Source: an uncultured Collinsella sp.
GTDB taxonomy: Bacteria; Actinomycetota; Coriobacteriia; Coriobacteriales; Coriobacteriaceae
Direction of reading: 5' to 3'
Assembly (NCBI GenBank): GCA_934654625.1
Contig: CAKUGM010000008.1
Location: 1 to 45,697 of the forward strand
DNA length: 45,697 nucleotides
A program made the position numbers and the translations under genes. Positions 16,984-25,320 of the stretch are shown one piece after another (position 1 is the stretch's first letter; the number at the start of each line of letters is the position of its first letter). The notes below the pieces were generated by a model that worked only from the letters and a program-made list of their open reading frames with translations, made no database searches and was not told the DNA's origin.

Positions 16984-18107
16984 TGGTGGCTTCCGCATCG
17001 CTTTTGTCAAAGCTTTCTGGTCAGATGCGCGCCAAGAACTTTTTGACGCGTGCGGTCGAGGGTGGCCGTGCTGCCCATGCCTATCTGTTCGTGGGCGCCC
17101 CCGGTTCGGGCAAACTCGAGGCCGCTTGGGCGCTTGCCCAGGCGCTTTTATGCGAGGAGGGCGGGTGCGGGGCCTGCGATACCTGCATGCGCGCGGCACG
17201 CCGTACGCATCCGGACGTGCACTATTACACTCCCGAGAGCGCCACGGGTTATCTCATCAGCCAGACGCGCGAGCTGCTGGAGGACGTCTCCTTGGCGCCC
17301 ATCCGCGCCAAGCACAAGGTCTATATCATCGACCGTGCGGAGCAGATGCGTGCAAATACGGCAAACGCCTTGCTCAAAACTATCGAGGAACCGCCCGAGA
17401 CGGTGACGTTCATCCTGTTGGGCACCTCGACCGATACCATCTTGCCCACCATCGTGTCGCGTTGCCAGTGCGTGCCGTTTCGCACGCTGCCGCTCGATGA
17501 GTCGGCTCAGACCGTGGCGCGTGCGACCGGCGTCGACCTTACGCGTTGCCGTATGGCCGTGGCCGTGACGGGCGGGCCCAACGCCGCCATCGGCTTTCTC
17601 AAGAGCGCCGAGCGCCAAGAGGTGCGCCGTCAGATGCTTCGCGCCATCGACATGCTCAAGCGTTCGGACGAGGCGGATATCCTGCTTTCTGTGCGCGACC
17701 TGCTCGGCGTCATCAAGGCACCGCTCGCAGAGCTCAAGGATGCTCAGAAGGCGATGCTCGACCGCGACTCGGATTATCTCTCGCGTGGAGCATTGAAGCA
17801 GCTGGAGGATCGCAACAAGCGTGAGCTTACGGCGCGCGAGCGTTCGGGTATCATGGAGGCGCTAGCGTGCGTGCGTTCGCTGCTGCGCGATGTCTTGTTG
17901 CTTGTGCAGGATAGCGAGGCCGCGATCGTCAACGAAGACGCGCGAGACATCGCGTGTCGTCTGGCCGAACATACGACGTGTACGGGCATCGTGCGCGCCA
18001 TCGAGGCCGTGGGCGATGCCGAGCGCCGCATCGTGCGCAACATAACTCCCCAGCTGACCTGCGAGGTCATGCTCTTTGATATAAGGAAGGCACTTCTATG
18101 CCCGTAG
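16983..18107 (+). CDS. holB: DNA polymerase III delta' subunit
   Basis: 374 aa. The clamp-loader AAA+ fold has a Walker A-like GAPGSGKLEAA, a four-Cys zinc module (CEEGGCGACDTC), the helix AEQMRANTANALLKTIEEPP and a sensor/SRC motif PTIVSRCQC. Delta' is the stator subunit of the clamp loader and delivers the sliding clamp. It starts at the last base of the tmk stop (TGATG) and overlaps ricT by 10 bases, so tmk-holB-ricT is one operon, as in many Firmicutes and actinobacteria. Confidence 0.92.
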   Translation: MVASASLLSKLSGQMRAKNFLTRAVEGGRAAHAYLFVGAPGSGKLEAAWALAQALLCEEGGCGACDTCMRAARRTHPDVHYYTPESATGYLISQTRELLEDVSLAPIRAKHKVYIIDRAEQMRANTANALLKTIEEPPETVTFILLGTSTDTILPTIVSRCQCVPFRTLPLDESAQTVARATGVDLTRCRMAVAVTGGPNAAIGFLKSAERQEVRRQMLRAIDMLKRSDEADILLSVRDLLGVIKAPLAELKDAQKAMLDRDSDYLSRGALKQLEDRNKRELTARERSGIMEALACVRSLLRDVLLLVQDSEAAIVNEDARDIACRLAEHTTCTGIVRAIEAVGDAERRIVRNITPQLTCEVMLFDIRKALLCP

Positions 18108-19693
18108 TTGTTCCCGTTAAGTTCGCTTTCGCCTCGCGCGATTTGTGGTTTGACCCCCAAGGCCTGGACATCGTCGAGGCAGACCACGCCATCTGCTCCA
18201 CCGAGCGTGGATGCGAGATCGGCCTGGTGACTGCAGACCCCTTCGAGGTTCCCGAGGCCGAGCTTTCCGCTCCGCTCAAGCCCGTGTTGCGCATCGCCAC
18301 CGATGACGACTTGGATTATGCCGATGAGCTGGCACAGCGTGGCGACGACGCCATGGAAGATTTCCGTCGCTTGGTCAAGCAAAACGGCCTGGACATGAAG
18401 CCGGTGGGCGTCGAGTACCTGTTTGGCGGCGAGAAGATCGTCTTCTACTTTGCCGCCGAGGATCGCGTCGACTTCCGTCAGCTGGTCAAGGACCTCTCCG
18501 CCTGCTTCCATACGCGTATCGATATGCGCCAGATCGGCGTCCGCGACGAGACGCGCCTGGTGGGCGGTTTTGCCCATTGCGGTCAGGAGCTGTGCTGCAC
18601 GCGCTTTGGCGGCCAGTTTGAACCGGTGTCCATCCGCATGGCGAAAGAGCAGGACCTCCCGCTTAACTCCGCCAAGATCTCGGGCGTTTGCGGTCGTCTG
18701 ATGTGCTGTCTGCGCTATGAGTTCGAGGCCTACAAGGACTTCAAGAGCCGTGCGCCCAAGAAGAAGACGCTGATCGATACCCCGCTTGGCAAGGCGAAGA
18801 TCCAGGAGTACAACACGCCGCGCGAACAGCTGGTGCTGCGTCTGGAGAGCGGCAAGGTCTTTAGGGTGAACCTCTCCGATATGACGTGCTCCGAGGGCTG
18901 CAAGAAGCGTGCCGAGGAACAGGGCTGCAACTGCCGCCCCGATTGCGTGACGCGCGACATCCTGGAGCGTATCGAGTCTCCGGACATCGCGCTTGCCCTC
19001 ATGGAGCTTGACCGCGAGGCCGGCCTCGACGTGGGCGACGGCCTTTCCCGTGCCGATCGTCTGGTGCCCGAGGCCCCGGCGCGTCATCGCCGCCAGCGCT
19101 CGGGCGAGCGAGGTGGCGAAGAGCGCTCCCAGCGTGGCCAGCGCGGTCGTGGGGGCGATGATCACGGTCAGAGCGCGGCCGACGAGCAAACGCCGCGCCG
19201 TCGCCGTCGTCGTTCGGGCGCCGGTGCCGCTCCGGATGCTGCCCGCGATAACCGTAGCTCTGCACGCGAGGCAAACGAGGGCCAGACTCCTTCGCGTCGC
19301 CGTCGCCGTCATCTTTCGAGCGAGGAGCGCGATGACGCATTCCGCGCCGCGGCTGCTCGCGAGGCGGCGGCTTCCGCATCGGAGAAGGACGGTGCGTCCG
19401 GTCGTTCCCGCCGCCGTCGCCATACCGCGGCTCAGCCCGGGCAGGCAGCAGGCGAGCGCTCCCAGGCCAAGCCGCAGGTCCCCTCTGTTGCCGACCAGGT
19501 TGCCTCGGGCGAGGTCAAGGTTACGCGTCGTCGTCCCGGTGATGGTGGAGGGGCGCGTGCTGCCGAGCAGGCTCCTGGTGGTGCGACATCGGACGAGCAG
19601 GCCCCGCGCCGCCGCCGTCGTCGTTCGCGCAAGCCGCGTGGAGGCGCCGACGGTGCCGCTGGAAGCGCCGACAACACTCCATCTGCCGAGTAG
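18098..19693 (+). CDS. ricT: PSP1/RicT (YaaT) family protein with an arginine-cluster C-terminal tail
   Basis: 531 aa. Residues 1 to about 300 match RicT: YLFGGEKIVFYFAAEDRVDFR, then the conserved cysteines in GQELCCTRF and GVCGRLMCCLRYE, and further Cys in CSEGC and CNCRPDC. In B. subtilis RicT forms an iron-sulfur-bearing complex with RicA and RicF that controls RNase Y. The C-terminal 210 or so residues are a disordered, basic extension with four Arg clusters (PRRRRRRSG, SRRRRRHLS, SRRRRRHTA and PRRRRRRSR). Such a tail suggests RNA or nucleoid binding. Similar tails occur on actinobacterial RNA-processing proteins, so a role in RNA turnover is inferred. Neighbour order holB-ricT is classic. 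Confidence 0.88.
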   Translation: MPVVVPVKFAFASRDLWFDPQGLDIVEADHAICSTERGCEIGLVTADPFEVPEAELSAPLKPVLRIATDDDLDYADELAQRGDDAMEDFRRLVKQNGLDMKPVGVEYLFGGEKIVFYFAAEDRVDFRQLVKDLSACFHTRIDMRQIGVRDETRLVGGFAHCGQELCCTRFGGQFEPVSIRMAKEQDLPLNSAKISGVCGRLMCCLRYEFEAYKDFKSRAPKKKTLIDTPLGKAKIQEYNTPREQLVLRLESGKVFRVNLSDMTCSEGCKKRAEEQGCNCRPDCVTRDILERIESPDIALALMELDREAGLDVGDGLSRADRLVPEAPARHRRQRSGERGGEERSQRGQRGRGGDDHGQSAADEQTPRRRRRRSGAGAAPDAARDNRSSAREANEGQTPSRRRRRHLSSEERDDAFRAAAAREAAASASEKDGASGRSRRRRHTAAQPGQAAGERSQAKPQVPSVADQVASGEVKVTRRRPGDGGGARAAEQAPGGATSDEQAPRRRRRRSRKPRGGADGAAGSADNTPSAE

Positions 19694-19752
19694 ATAGCGC
19701 GTCTCGCGCAGATGCACGTCTGCGCGATTGCGCATGCATGTATGCTTGATTT

Positions 19753-19785
19753 AAGCCCTCTTGCCATTGTCGACAAGGGGGCTTT
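19753..19785 (+). terminator. Terminator-like hairpin whose 3' arm holds the comF ribosome binding site
   Basis: AAGCCCTCTTG (19753-19763) pairs with CAAGGGGGCTT (19774-19784), with one wobble. The AAGGGGG in the 3' arm is the apparent Shine-Dalgarno of the GTG start at 19786. The hairpin could end ricT transcription or gate comF translation. Confidence 0.55.
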
Positions 19786-20532
19786 GTGCTTTTTGGCCTG
19801 TCATCAACCTCGTGGGAGCGCGCACGCGCAGCGGCGCTCGAGCTTCTTTCGCCCACGCGCTGTGCTGCCTGTGAGCGCCCGGGGGCTTTGGTGTGCGATG
19901 AGTGCGCGGCGCAGATCGCGACCATCGATCCCATCTTTGCCTGCCTGCGCTGCGGGGCTCCTTTTGGCAGCCTTCTGTGCACGGAGTGTCAATCTGAGTC
20001 GCAGGAGGAGGGCCATGTGGGCAATTGCCTTGCTGCCTGCGTGTTCGAGGGCGTACCCGCGCGCATCGTGCGCGCCTACAAGGATGGAGGCGAGCGCCGC
20101 CTTGCTGCATGGATCGCCTGCTCGCTTGCTGATGCCGCCCATCGTGCTCAGTGCGCGGTGCCAAAACGTATGGATTCCTTCGCCCTCGACGCCGACGCTA
20201 TCGTCTTTGTCCCGGCAACGCCCGTAGCGTATCGGCGTCGCGGGTTCGACCATATGGAAGCGGTTGCCTACGAGACGTCAAAGCTGCTGGGTATCCCCGT
20301 GCTCGATGCCCTTGTCAAACAGGACGCTCGCGACCAGAGAAAACTCGACAGGGGAGGGCGCTTGGCCAACGCGACGGACGCATATGACGTGGTGGAACCT
20401 GTTGCGGGGATGCGTTTTCTTTTGATCGACGACGTGATTACCACAGGGGCAACCATGGATGCCTGCGCGGAGGTTTTGGGGCGGGCTGGGGTCGAGAAGG
20501 TCGACCGCTTGGCATTCGCACGAGTATGGTGA
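19786..20532 (+). CDS. comF: ComF-family amidophosphoribosyltransferase-like protein
   Basis: 248 aa. An N-terminal zinc-finger region has four or more Cys pairs (CAACERPG, CDEC, CLRCGAPFG, CTEC). It is followed by a type I phosphoribosyltransferase fold with YRRRGFDHMEA and the PRPP-binding loop LLIDDVITTGATMDAC. ComF/ComFC takes part in DNA uptake in competent bacteria, probably handling single-stranded DNA, but is present in many species not known to be competent. No comFA is adjacent. The GTG start follows AAGGGGG by 4 bases. The gene precedes a structured noncoding region and hpf, a comF-RNA-raiA order known from raiA RNA loci. Confidence 0.88.
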   Translation: MLFGLSSTSWERARAAALELLSPTRCAACERPGALVCDECAAQIATIDPIFACLRCGAPFGSLLCTECQSESQEEGHVGNCLAACVFEGVPARIVRAYKDGGERRLAAWIACSLADAAHRAQCAVPKRMDSFALDADAIVFVPATPVAYRRRGFDHMEAVAYETSKLLGIPVLDALVKQDARDQRKLDRGGRLANATDAYDVVEPVAGMRFLLIDDVITTGATMDACAEVLGRAGVEKVDRLAFARVW

Positions 20533-20593
20533 GAGTCCAAACGTGTGCATCACTGCATTTTGGCCGCGTTTACGTGCGCAAACGCTTTACTCC

Positions 20594-20602
20594 TGATATA
20601 AT
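20594..20602 (+). promoter_or_regulatory. Extended -10 promoter for the noncoding RNA
   Basis: TGATATAAT is a full TGnTATAAT extended -10. No good -35 is present, which fits this class. Transcription should start near 20609. Confidence 0.7.
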
Positions 20603-20608
20603 CGCTTC

Positions 20609-20930
20609 GTTCTCCCCAGGCTGTGGTTGCGGGGGCGCATAAGCGCTTCTCAGTCCAAGACAGACGCGGTCAAAGGGATCCACGTAAGCGTCCGCGTGCG
20701 CGCGGCGCGATCATGGCGCGTCCTAGAGGTAAGCCGCACCGTCCGTCTTTCCTTTTGTGAGGCAATGGTTGCCTCCCGGGCGAGCGGGTTAGTAGTGAGG
20801 GCCGCTGCGGCGGCGTGAGCAAACGCCCCAGTGCGCAGGTGTGGGGTCAAAAACCAGGTCAGCTGGGGGGACGCAACGTATATTACCCGCGCATGCGCGG
20901 ACCGGAAGCAAACGCCCTGCTTGGGGGAAT
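20609..20930 (+). ncRNA. Structured noncoding RNA, probable raiA-motif RNA
   Basis: This 330-bp stretch lies between comF and the solute-binding lipoprotein gene that precedes hpf (raiA). It has its own extended -10 promoter. A 9-bp closing helix joins TCCCCAGGC (20613-20621) to GCTTGGGGG (20919-20927). Internal helices include GAGGCAA/TTGCCTC (20759-20775), CCCCA/TGGGG (20826-20846), CCAG/CTGG (20854-20866) and the palindrome CCGCGCATGCGCGG (20887-20900). Known raiA-motif RNAs occur in Firmicutes and Actinobacteria near raiA/hpf and comFC, which is exactly this setting. I identify it from context and structure, not from a covariance search. It lacks recognisable RNase P, tmRNA and SRP signatures. 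Confidence 0.6.
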
Positions 20931-20940
20931 GGAGAATACG

Positions 20941-21927
20941 ATGCTGCGCGTAAGGAAGATGACCCTTGCAGCCATGATGACGCTTGCCTTGGCGGCGACC
21001 CTCGGCCTGGGCGGATGCTCGCTGTTCACGCCTTCTTTGAGCGAGGACACCCAGAGCGCGGTTGCCAAGACCGACATCGTCTCTTCCGCCCTTGTGGCAG
21101 AAGGCAAACTTACCGTTGCCCTCGACACCAGCAATGCTCCCCAGGCCATGACGAACCAGGACGGCAGTATCGGCGGCTACCAGGCCGATCTTGCCCGTTC
21201 GATCGCTCAGCACTTCGGTCTCGAGGTCGCCTTTGTCGATTCCGCGAGTGCAGAGGACGCTCTTACCTCGGGCGAGGCCGATATCTACCTGGGTGCCACG
21301 TCTGACGATGCGTCTTCTAAGGTCAAGGTTATGGGCGATGTTCTCGAGGACGCATGTGCGGTTTTTGGCAAGTCCGATTCGGGCAATGCCACTGTGAGCG
21401 CTTCCGACCTTTCTTCTGCAACCATCGGCGTGCAGATGTCCTCTGCATCGCAGGACGCTCTTTCGCGCGCGGGCATCAATGCACAGCAAAAGACCTACAC
21501 CAACGTCAACGAGTGCTTTGCGGCGCTTGAGTCCGGCGAGGTTCAGTATGTGGCCTGCGACATGACGGCCGGCTCCTATCTTTCGCGCGCCTACAGCGAC
21601 ATCTCCTTTGCGGGAACCATCGGGTCCGTGTCAAAATTCGGCGTTGCCGTCTTGTCCAAGAATAACGAGCTGGCGGAAAAGGTGGGAAAGGTCGTCGACA
21701 CCATCTGTTCGGACGGCACGCTCGATGCCATTCATACGTTGTGGTATGGATCTGCTCCTACCTCTCTTTCCAACGCGCTCATCTCCGGCCTGACGATCAG
21801 CGAACAGGACTCGGGCAATAATTCTGACGATGCTGTGGACGATACGGCGGACGATTCTTCCAATTCCGAATCGGTTGCGGCCGAAGAGCAGCCCCTGACA
21901 GTCGATATCAACGACGTAAATCGATAA
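20941..21927 (+). CDS. Solute-binding lipoprotein, family 3 (amino acid ABC-type)
   Basis: 328 aa from ATG 20941, six bases after GGAG. Signal peptide with lipobox LGGC, so Cys26 is lipidated. The mature part is a type 3 periplasmic-binding fold: KLTVALDTSNAPQAM, GGYQADLARSIAQHFG, SGEADIYLGATSD. A final acidic/Ser tail (about 290-328) is disordered. It should bind a polar amino acid or similar ligand at the cell surface. No permease or ATPase gene is adjacent, so it is an orphan receptor or a partner of genes elsewhere. The reading frame runs upstream into the ncRNA (to 20815), but those codons are best read as RNA, not protein. Confidence 0.82.
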   Translation: MLRVRKMTLAAMMTLALAATLGLGGCSLFTPSLSEDTQSAVAKTDIVSSALVAEGKLTVALDTSNAPQAMTNQDGSIGGYQADLARSIAQHFGLEVAFVDSASAEDALTSGEADIYLGATSDDASSKVKVMGDVLEDACAVFGKSDSGNATVSASDLSSATIGVQMSSASQDALSRAGINAQQKTYTNVNECFAALESGEVQYVACDMTAGSYLSRAYSDISFAGTIGSVSKFGVAVLSKNNELAEKVGKVVDTICSDGTLDAIHTLWYGSAPTSLSNALISGLTISEQDSGNNSDDAVDDTADDSSNSESVAAEEQPLTVDINDVNR

Positions 21928-21960
21928 AAAGACCAGCTCAGACATACCCTTGCAATTTGC

Positions 21961-21996
21961 TTGCGCCCGTAGCCCACTTTAGGGTTGCGGGCGCAA
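21961..21996 (+). terminator. Strong 15-bp hairpin between the lipoprotein gene and hpf
   Basis: TTGCGCCCGTAGCCC (21961-21975) pairs fully with GGGTTGCGGGCGCAA (21982-21996), with two G-U pairs. There is no T run, so it may stop transcription inefficiently or protect the mRNA end. A GTAAAC/GTTTAC repeat (22025-22040) between it and hpf is a possible operator. Confidence 0.5.
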
Positions 21997-22115
21997 GTCA
22001 TCGGCGGCTGGTGCAATCCATTACGTAAACGGGGGTTTACATTTCTCGGTTAACAGCGCGGGCAAGTTGGGTATGAACAGAGTACTTTAAGGTCCCCAAT
22101 AGATTGGAGTCGCGT

Positions 22116-22700
22116 ATGGATATCAAGGTTTCTGGGCGCAAGACGACCGTTACCGATGCTCTGCGTGCGCGCGTTGAAGAGAAGATCGGCGAGGCTTGCT
22201 CGGTATTCGATATCAATCCCATGACGGTTGACGTCGTTCTTCGCTACGAGAAGAACCCGGCGAATCCCAATCCGGCAATCGTCGAGGTCACCATTCGCGC
22301 CCGCGGCTCGGTGATCCGCGTGGCCGAGCACGGTGCCGATATGTACGCCGCCATCGATACCGCAGCCGATAAGGCAACCCGCCAGCTTCGCAAGTTCAAG
22401 ACCAAGGTCGTGGACAATCGTCAGCAGGGTGCGTCTGCTGCAGACGTCGTTCCTGTCGAGCCCGTGGAAGACCTTGCCGACCTGCTGCTTCCCGCAGACG
22501 AAGACGATCAGCTGGTGCGCGAGAAGGTCATCGACATCACGCCCATGACCGAAGAACAGGCACTCGTGCAGACCGATCTTCTGGGCCATGACTTCTATGT
22601 CTTCGAGAATGCCGCGACGGGCCTGATAAATGTGGTCTATCACCGTAAGAATGGTGGATACGGCATCATCAAGCCGAGGATTGAGACTCTCGACGAGTAA
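22116..22700 (+). CDS. hpf: Long-form ribosome hibernation promoting factor
   Basis: 194 aa. The N-terminal S30AE/RaiA domain (1-100) begins MDIKVSGRKTTVTDALRARV; an acidic-rich linker and a C-terminal dimerisation domain (about 135-194, with FYVFENAATGLINVVYHRK) follow. The long form pairs 70S ribosomes into inactive 100S dimers in stationary phase. GGAG at 22106 is well spaced from ATG 22116; the TTG at 22104 is less likely. It lies one gene downstream of the candidate raiA RNA. A terminator follows. Confidence 0.95.
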   Translation: MDIKVSGRKTTVTDALRARVEEKIGEACSVFDINPMTVDVVLRYEKNPANPNPAIVEVTIRARGSVIRVAEHGADMYAAIDTAADKATRQLRKFKTKVVDNRQQGASAADVVPVEPVEDLADLLLPADEDDQLVREKVIDITPMTEEQALVQTDLLGHDFYVFENAATGLINVVYHRKNGGYGIIKPRIETLDE

Positions 22701-22729
22701 ACTATGCATGGTAATGCATGAATAAGGAT

Positions 22730-22762
22730 GGCGACCATCCCATGCGGGGTGGTCGCCTTTTT
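22730..22762 (+). terminator. Terminator after hpf
   Basis: A 12-bp stem (GGCGACCATCCC with GGGGTGGTCGCC), an ATGC loop and a T run. Confidence 0.85.
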
Positions 22763-22781
22763 CTATGAAGGAGCTTTGCCG

Positions 22782-23750
22782 ATGAGCAAACCCAACGTCG
22801 GAGGCTATTCCAGCCGCTGTCGTATCGTGATCGACACCTGCGCCGATCTTTCGCCCGAAATCGCCGCCACGCTTGACGTGGACATCCTGGGCTTCCCCTA
22901 TATCTTGGACGGCGAGGAGCATACCGACGACATCTGGTCATCCATTACGCCCCATGAGTTTTACGAGAAACTGCGTCAGGGCGCGCACGCATCGACGTCT
23001 GCCGTATCGCTGGGGCGCTTTGTCGAGTTCTTTACCAGCTGTGCCGAGGAGGGTACGCCCACGGTGTACCTGAGCTTCACCGCCGGCCTTTCCTCCAGCT
23101 ACAATTCCGCTTGCCAGGCGGCCGATATGGTGCGCGAGCAGTATCCCGATTTCGAGATCTACGTGGTGGACAACTGCTCGCCGTGCGGCGCTGCCGGTCT
23201 GTTGGCCCTCGAGGCGGTGCGCCAGCGTGCAGCCGGCCTTACCGCTTGCGAGCTCGCTGCCTGGGCAAACGAGGCCAAGCACTATATCCATGGCTTCTTT
23301 ACGATCGATAGCCTGGATTCGCTTGCGGCTGGCGGGCGCATTCCACCCGCGGCGGCACAGCTCTCCAGCAAGCTCGATATCAAGCCCGAGATGTCTTACG
23401 ACCTGTCCGGCTCGCTTACGCTCGTGGGCGTGAACCGCGGTCGCAAGAAGGGCTTGAAGTCGCTCGTCAAATCCTTCAAGGAAAACTACGTGCTCGATCC
23501 GGCTTTGCCGGTGGGCATTCTCACGGCCGATTGCGAGAAGGACGGCGACTGGCTCGAGACGGCCATTCGCAAAGAGGACGGATGCTCCGACCTGACCGTC
23601 CTGCGCGCCTCGGTGGGCCCTACGATTGGCTCGCATGTGGGACCCGGTATGGTCGCAATCGTCTTTTGGGGCAAGAACCGCACGGAGAAGATCTCGCTTA
23701 CCGATCGTATCGCCAATCGCGTGCGCGGTGCCGAAAGCCCCAAGGCATAG
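22782..23750 (+). CDS. DegV family protein (fatty-acid binding)
   Basis: 322 aa. DegV fold: RIVIDTCADLSPEIA near the start, ASTSAVSLGRF, TVYLSFTAGLSSSYNSA, and LDSLAAGGRIPP. Family members bind fatty acids in a buried pocket and deliver them to fatty acid kinase FakA for phospholipid synthesis. There is no FakA in the window. ATG 22782 follows GAAGGAG. It is 31 bp downstream of a terminator, so it has its own transcript or relies on readthrough. Confidence 0.9.
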   Translation: MSKPNVGGYSSRCRIVIDTCADLSPEIAATLDVDILGFPYILDGEEHTDDIWSSITPHEFYEKLRQGAHASTSAVSLGRFVEFFTSCAEEGTPTVYLSFTAGLSSSYNSACQAADMVREQYPDFEIYVVDNCSPCGAAGLLALEAVRQRAAGLTACELAAWANEAKHYIHGFFTIDSLDSLAAGGRIPPAAAQLSSKLDIKPEMSYDLSGSLTLVGVNRGRKKGLKSLVKSFKENYVLDPALPVGILTADCEKDGDWLETAIRKEDGCSDLTVLRASVGPTIGSHVGPGMVAIVFWGKNRTEKISLTDRIANRVRGAESPKA

Positions 23751-23809
23751 TCCCTCTTTCTCTCGATTATCAATTACATGCACACGTTTGACGTTTAAGG
23801 AGTACCTGC

Positions 23810-24874
23810 ATGTCTGACAAGAAGCTATCTGTCGCCTTTATCGGAACGGGCATCATGGGTGCGCCGATCGCCGGCCATATCCTGGACGCCGGCTATCCGG
23901 TCACCGTCTACAACCGCACCAAGGCAAAGACCGACGAGCTTGTTTCTCGTGGTGCCGTGTGGGCCGATAGCCCTGCTGCCGCCGCCAAGGATGCCGACGT
24001 CGTCTTCACCATGGTGGGCTATCCGGCGGACGTCGAGGAGATCTATCTTTCCGGCGACGGCCTGCTGGCTGCCGCCAAGCCCGGTGCCTACCTCATCGAC
24101 CTCACCACGAGCGCTCCCGAGCTCGCCCGCGATATCGCCGAGGCTGCCGAGGCATACGGCAAGCATGCCTTCGACTGCCCGGTGACCGGTGGCGATACCG
24201 GTGCCATCGCCGGTACCCTCACGCTGATCGTGGGTGCGACGGACGAGGGTATCGAGCCCGTTCGCGCGATCCTCGAGACGTTCTCCTCCAAGATCTACTG
24301 CTTCGGTGGCTCGGGCAAGGGCCAGGCCGCAAAGCTCGCCAACCAGGTGGCGCTTTCTTCCTGCATGGTGGGCATGGCCGACGCCCTCTCCTTCGCTCAG
24401 CAGATGGGCCTCGACCTGGACGAGACGCGCGAGATGATCCTGGGCGGCACGGGCCGCTCCGGCGCTATGGAGCAGCTTGCGCCCAAGGCGCTCGAGGGCG
24501 ATTGGAAGCCCGGCTTCATGGTGACGCATTTCCTCAAGGACCTGCGTCTGGCGCTCGCCGCTGCCGAGGAGAAGGAACTCGCCCTTCCCGGTGCGGACAC
24601 CGCGTTTACCCTGTATGACATGCTCGACGCCATTGGCGGCAGCAAGCTGGGCACGCAGGCCATCACGCTGCTGTACCAGGAGGAGGCCGATGCCGTGGCA
24701 GCCGGCCTCGACTGGTCGCTCTACAATCCTCCCGTGCACGACGAGGGCGAGCACGAGTGCGGCTGTGGCCATCATCACGAAGAGGGACACGAGTGCTGCG
24801 GCGGCCGTGGCGAGCACCATGGCCATCATGAGGGCGGCTGCTGCTGCGGTGGCCACGGCCACGACGCGGAGTAG
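23810..24874 (+). CDS. Beta-hydroxyacid dehydrogenase (3-hydroxyisobutyrate dehydrogenase family) with a His/Cys-rich tail
   Basis: 354 aa, about 55 longer than the family norm. Residues 1-300 are a complete enzyme: NAD(P)-binding GTGIMGAPIAG, the substrate loop DCPVTGGDTGAIAGTL, and the catalytic GKGQAAKLANQ (Lys, with Asn). The family oxidises or reduces small beta-hydroxyacids such as 3-hydroxyisobutyrate, tartronate semialdehyde or glyoxylate. From about residue 306 an unusual tail holds 12 His and 7 Cys (CGCGHHHEEGHECCGG and HHGHHEGGCCCGGHGH). Such tails bind Ni, Zn or Cu in chaperones and urease or hydrogenase proteins, and they are not normal on this fold. The tail starts right after the fold end and continues in frame. 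It begins an operon with the next three genes. Confidence 0.8.
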   Translation: MSDKKLSVAFIGTGIMGAPIAGHILDAGYPVTVYNRTKAKTDELVSRGAVWADSPAAAAKDADVVFTMVGYPADVEEIYLSGDGLLAAAKPGAYLIDLTTSAPELARDIAEAAEAYGKHAFDCPVTGGDTGAIAGTLTLIVGATDEGIEPVRAILETFSSKIYCFGGSGKGQAAKLANQVALSSCMVGMADALSFAQQMGLDLDETREMILGGTGRSGAMEQLAPKALEGDWKPGFMVTHFLKDLRLALAAAEEKELALPGADTAFTLYDMLDAIGGSKLGTQAITLLYQEEADAVAAGLDWSLYNPPVHDEGEHECGCGHHHEEGHECCGGRGEHHGHHEGGCCCGGHGHDAE

Positions 24875-24880
24875 GACGTA

Positions 24881-25300
24881 ATGGACATCGCTTTTTTGGT
24901 CTGTTCGCTGCTGCTCTTTGCATTTAGCGTGTATATCGGGTTTCTTATTGGAAACACGGTTGGCGTGCGCGCTATCACGCGTGCGGATTATTGGAAGATG
25001 AACGCCGCTGCCATTGTCATTGCCGTGCTGCTCTCGTTCATCTTGGCCTCCGTTCCGCTGTTTTACTCTGTGGACGTTGGCCTGCTTGCCGGCGTTATCG
25101 TGGGTCTGAAGATGGCCTTCGGTGAGTCGGTGGGTCCGTGGGCCGTGCACGACAAGGCATTTAACGTGAACCGCGCACATCGCGAGACCGCCGAGAAGGG
25201 AGGCGGGGAAGAGCGCCGCCGGCGTCGTGCCTCTCGTGAGGACGCCCCCGACCTTATCTCGGTGGAAGACAAGTCCCGCACGCCCGGTTCGCGTAAATAG
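24881..25300 (+). CDS. Small membrane protein, unknown function
   Basis: 139 aa, not recognised. Two or three hydrophobic helices (about 3-27, 43-64 and 66-84) are followed by a basic C-terminal cytoplasmic tail (about 100-139, ERRRRRASRED). It begins 6 bp after the preceding stop and belongs to the same operon. No motif that points to transport or catalysis is visible. The Arg-rich end may contact nucleic acid or lipids; this is speculative. Confidence 0.6.
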   Translation: MDIAFLVCSLLLFAFSVYIGFLIGNTVGVRAITRADYWKMNAAAIVIAVLLSFILASVPLFYSVDVGLLAGVIVGLKMAFGESVGPWAVHDKAFNVNRAHRETAEKGGGEERRRRRASREDAPDLISVEDKSRTPGSRK

Positions 25301-25320
25301 GAACGAAAGGTAGATTGGTC

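Noticed and set aside
17774..19735. A 653-codon minus-strand open frame opposite ricT
   Set aside because: It mirrors the Arg-rich, high-GC coding of ricT; composition is biased and there is no recognisable domain or ribosome binding site.
20609..20930. SRP RNA, 6S RNA, tmRNA or RNase P RNA
   Set aside because: The diagnostic sequences (GGAAGGNAGCAG of SRP, GAAAGUCC of RNase P, the tmRNA acceptor) are absent, and the context fits raiA RNA better.
20815..20940. N-terminal extension of the solute-binding protein
   Set aside because: A signal peptide would then be internal, and the stretch forms RNA helices. ATG 20941 has a proper GGAG.
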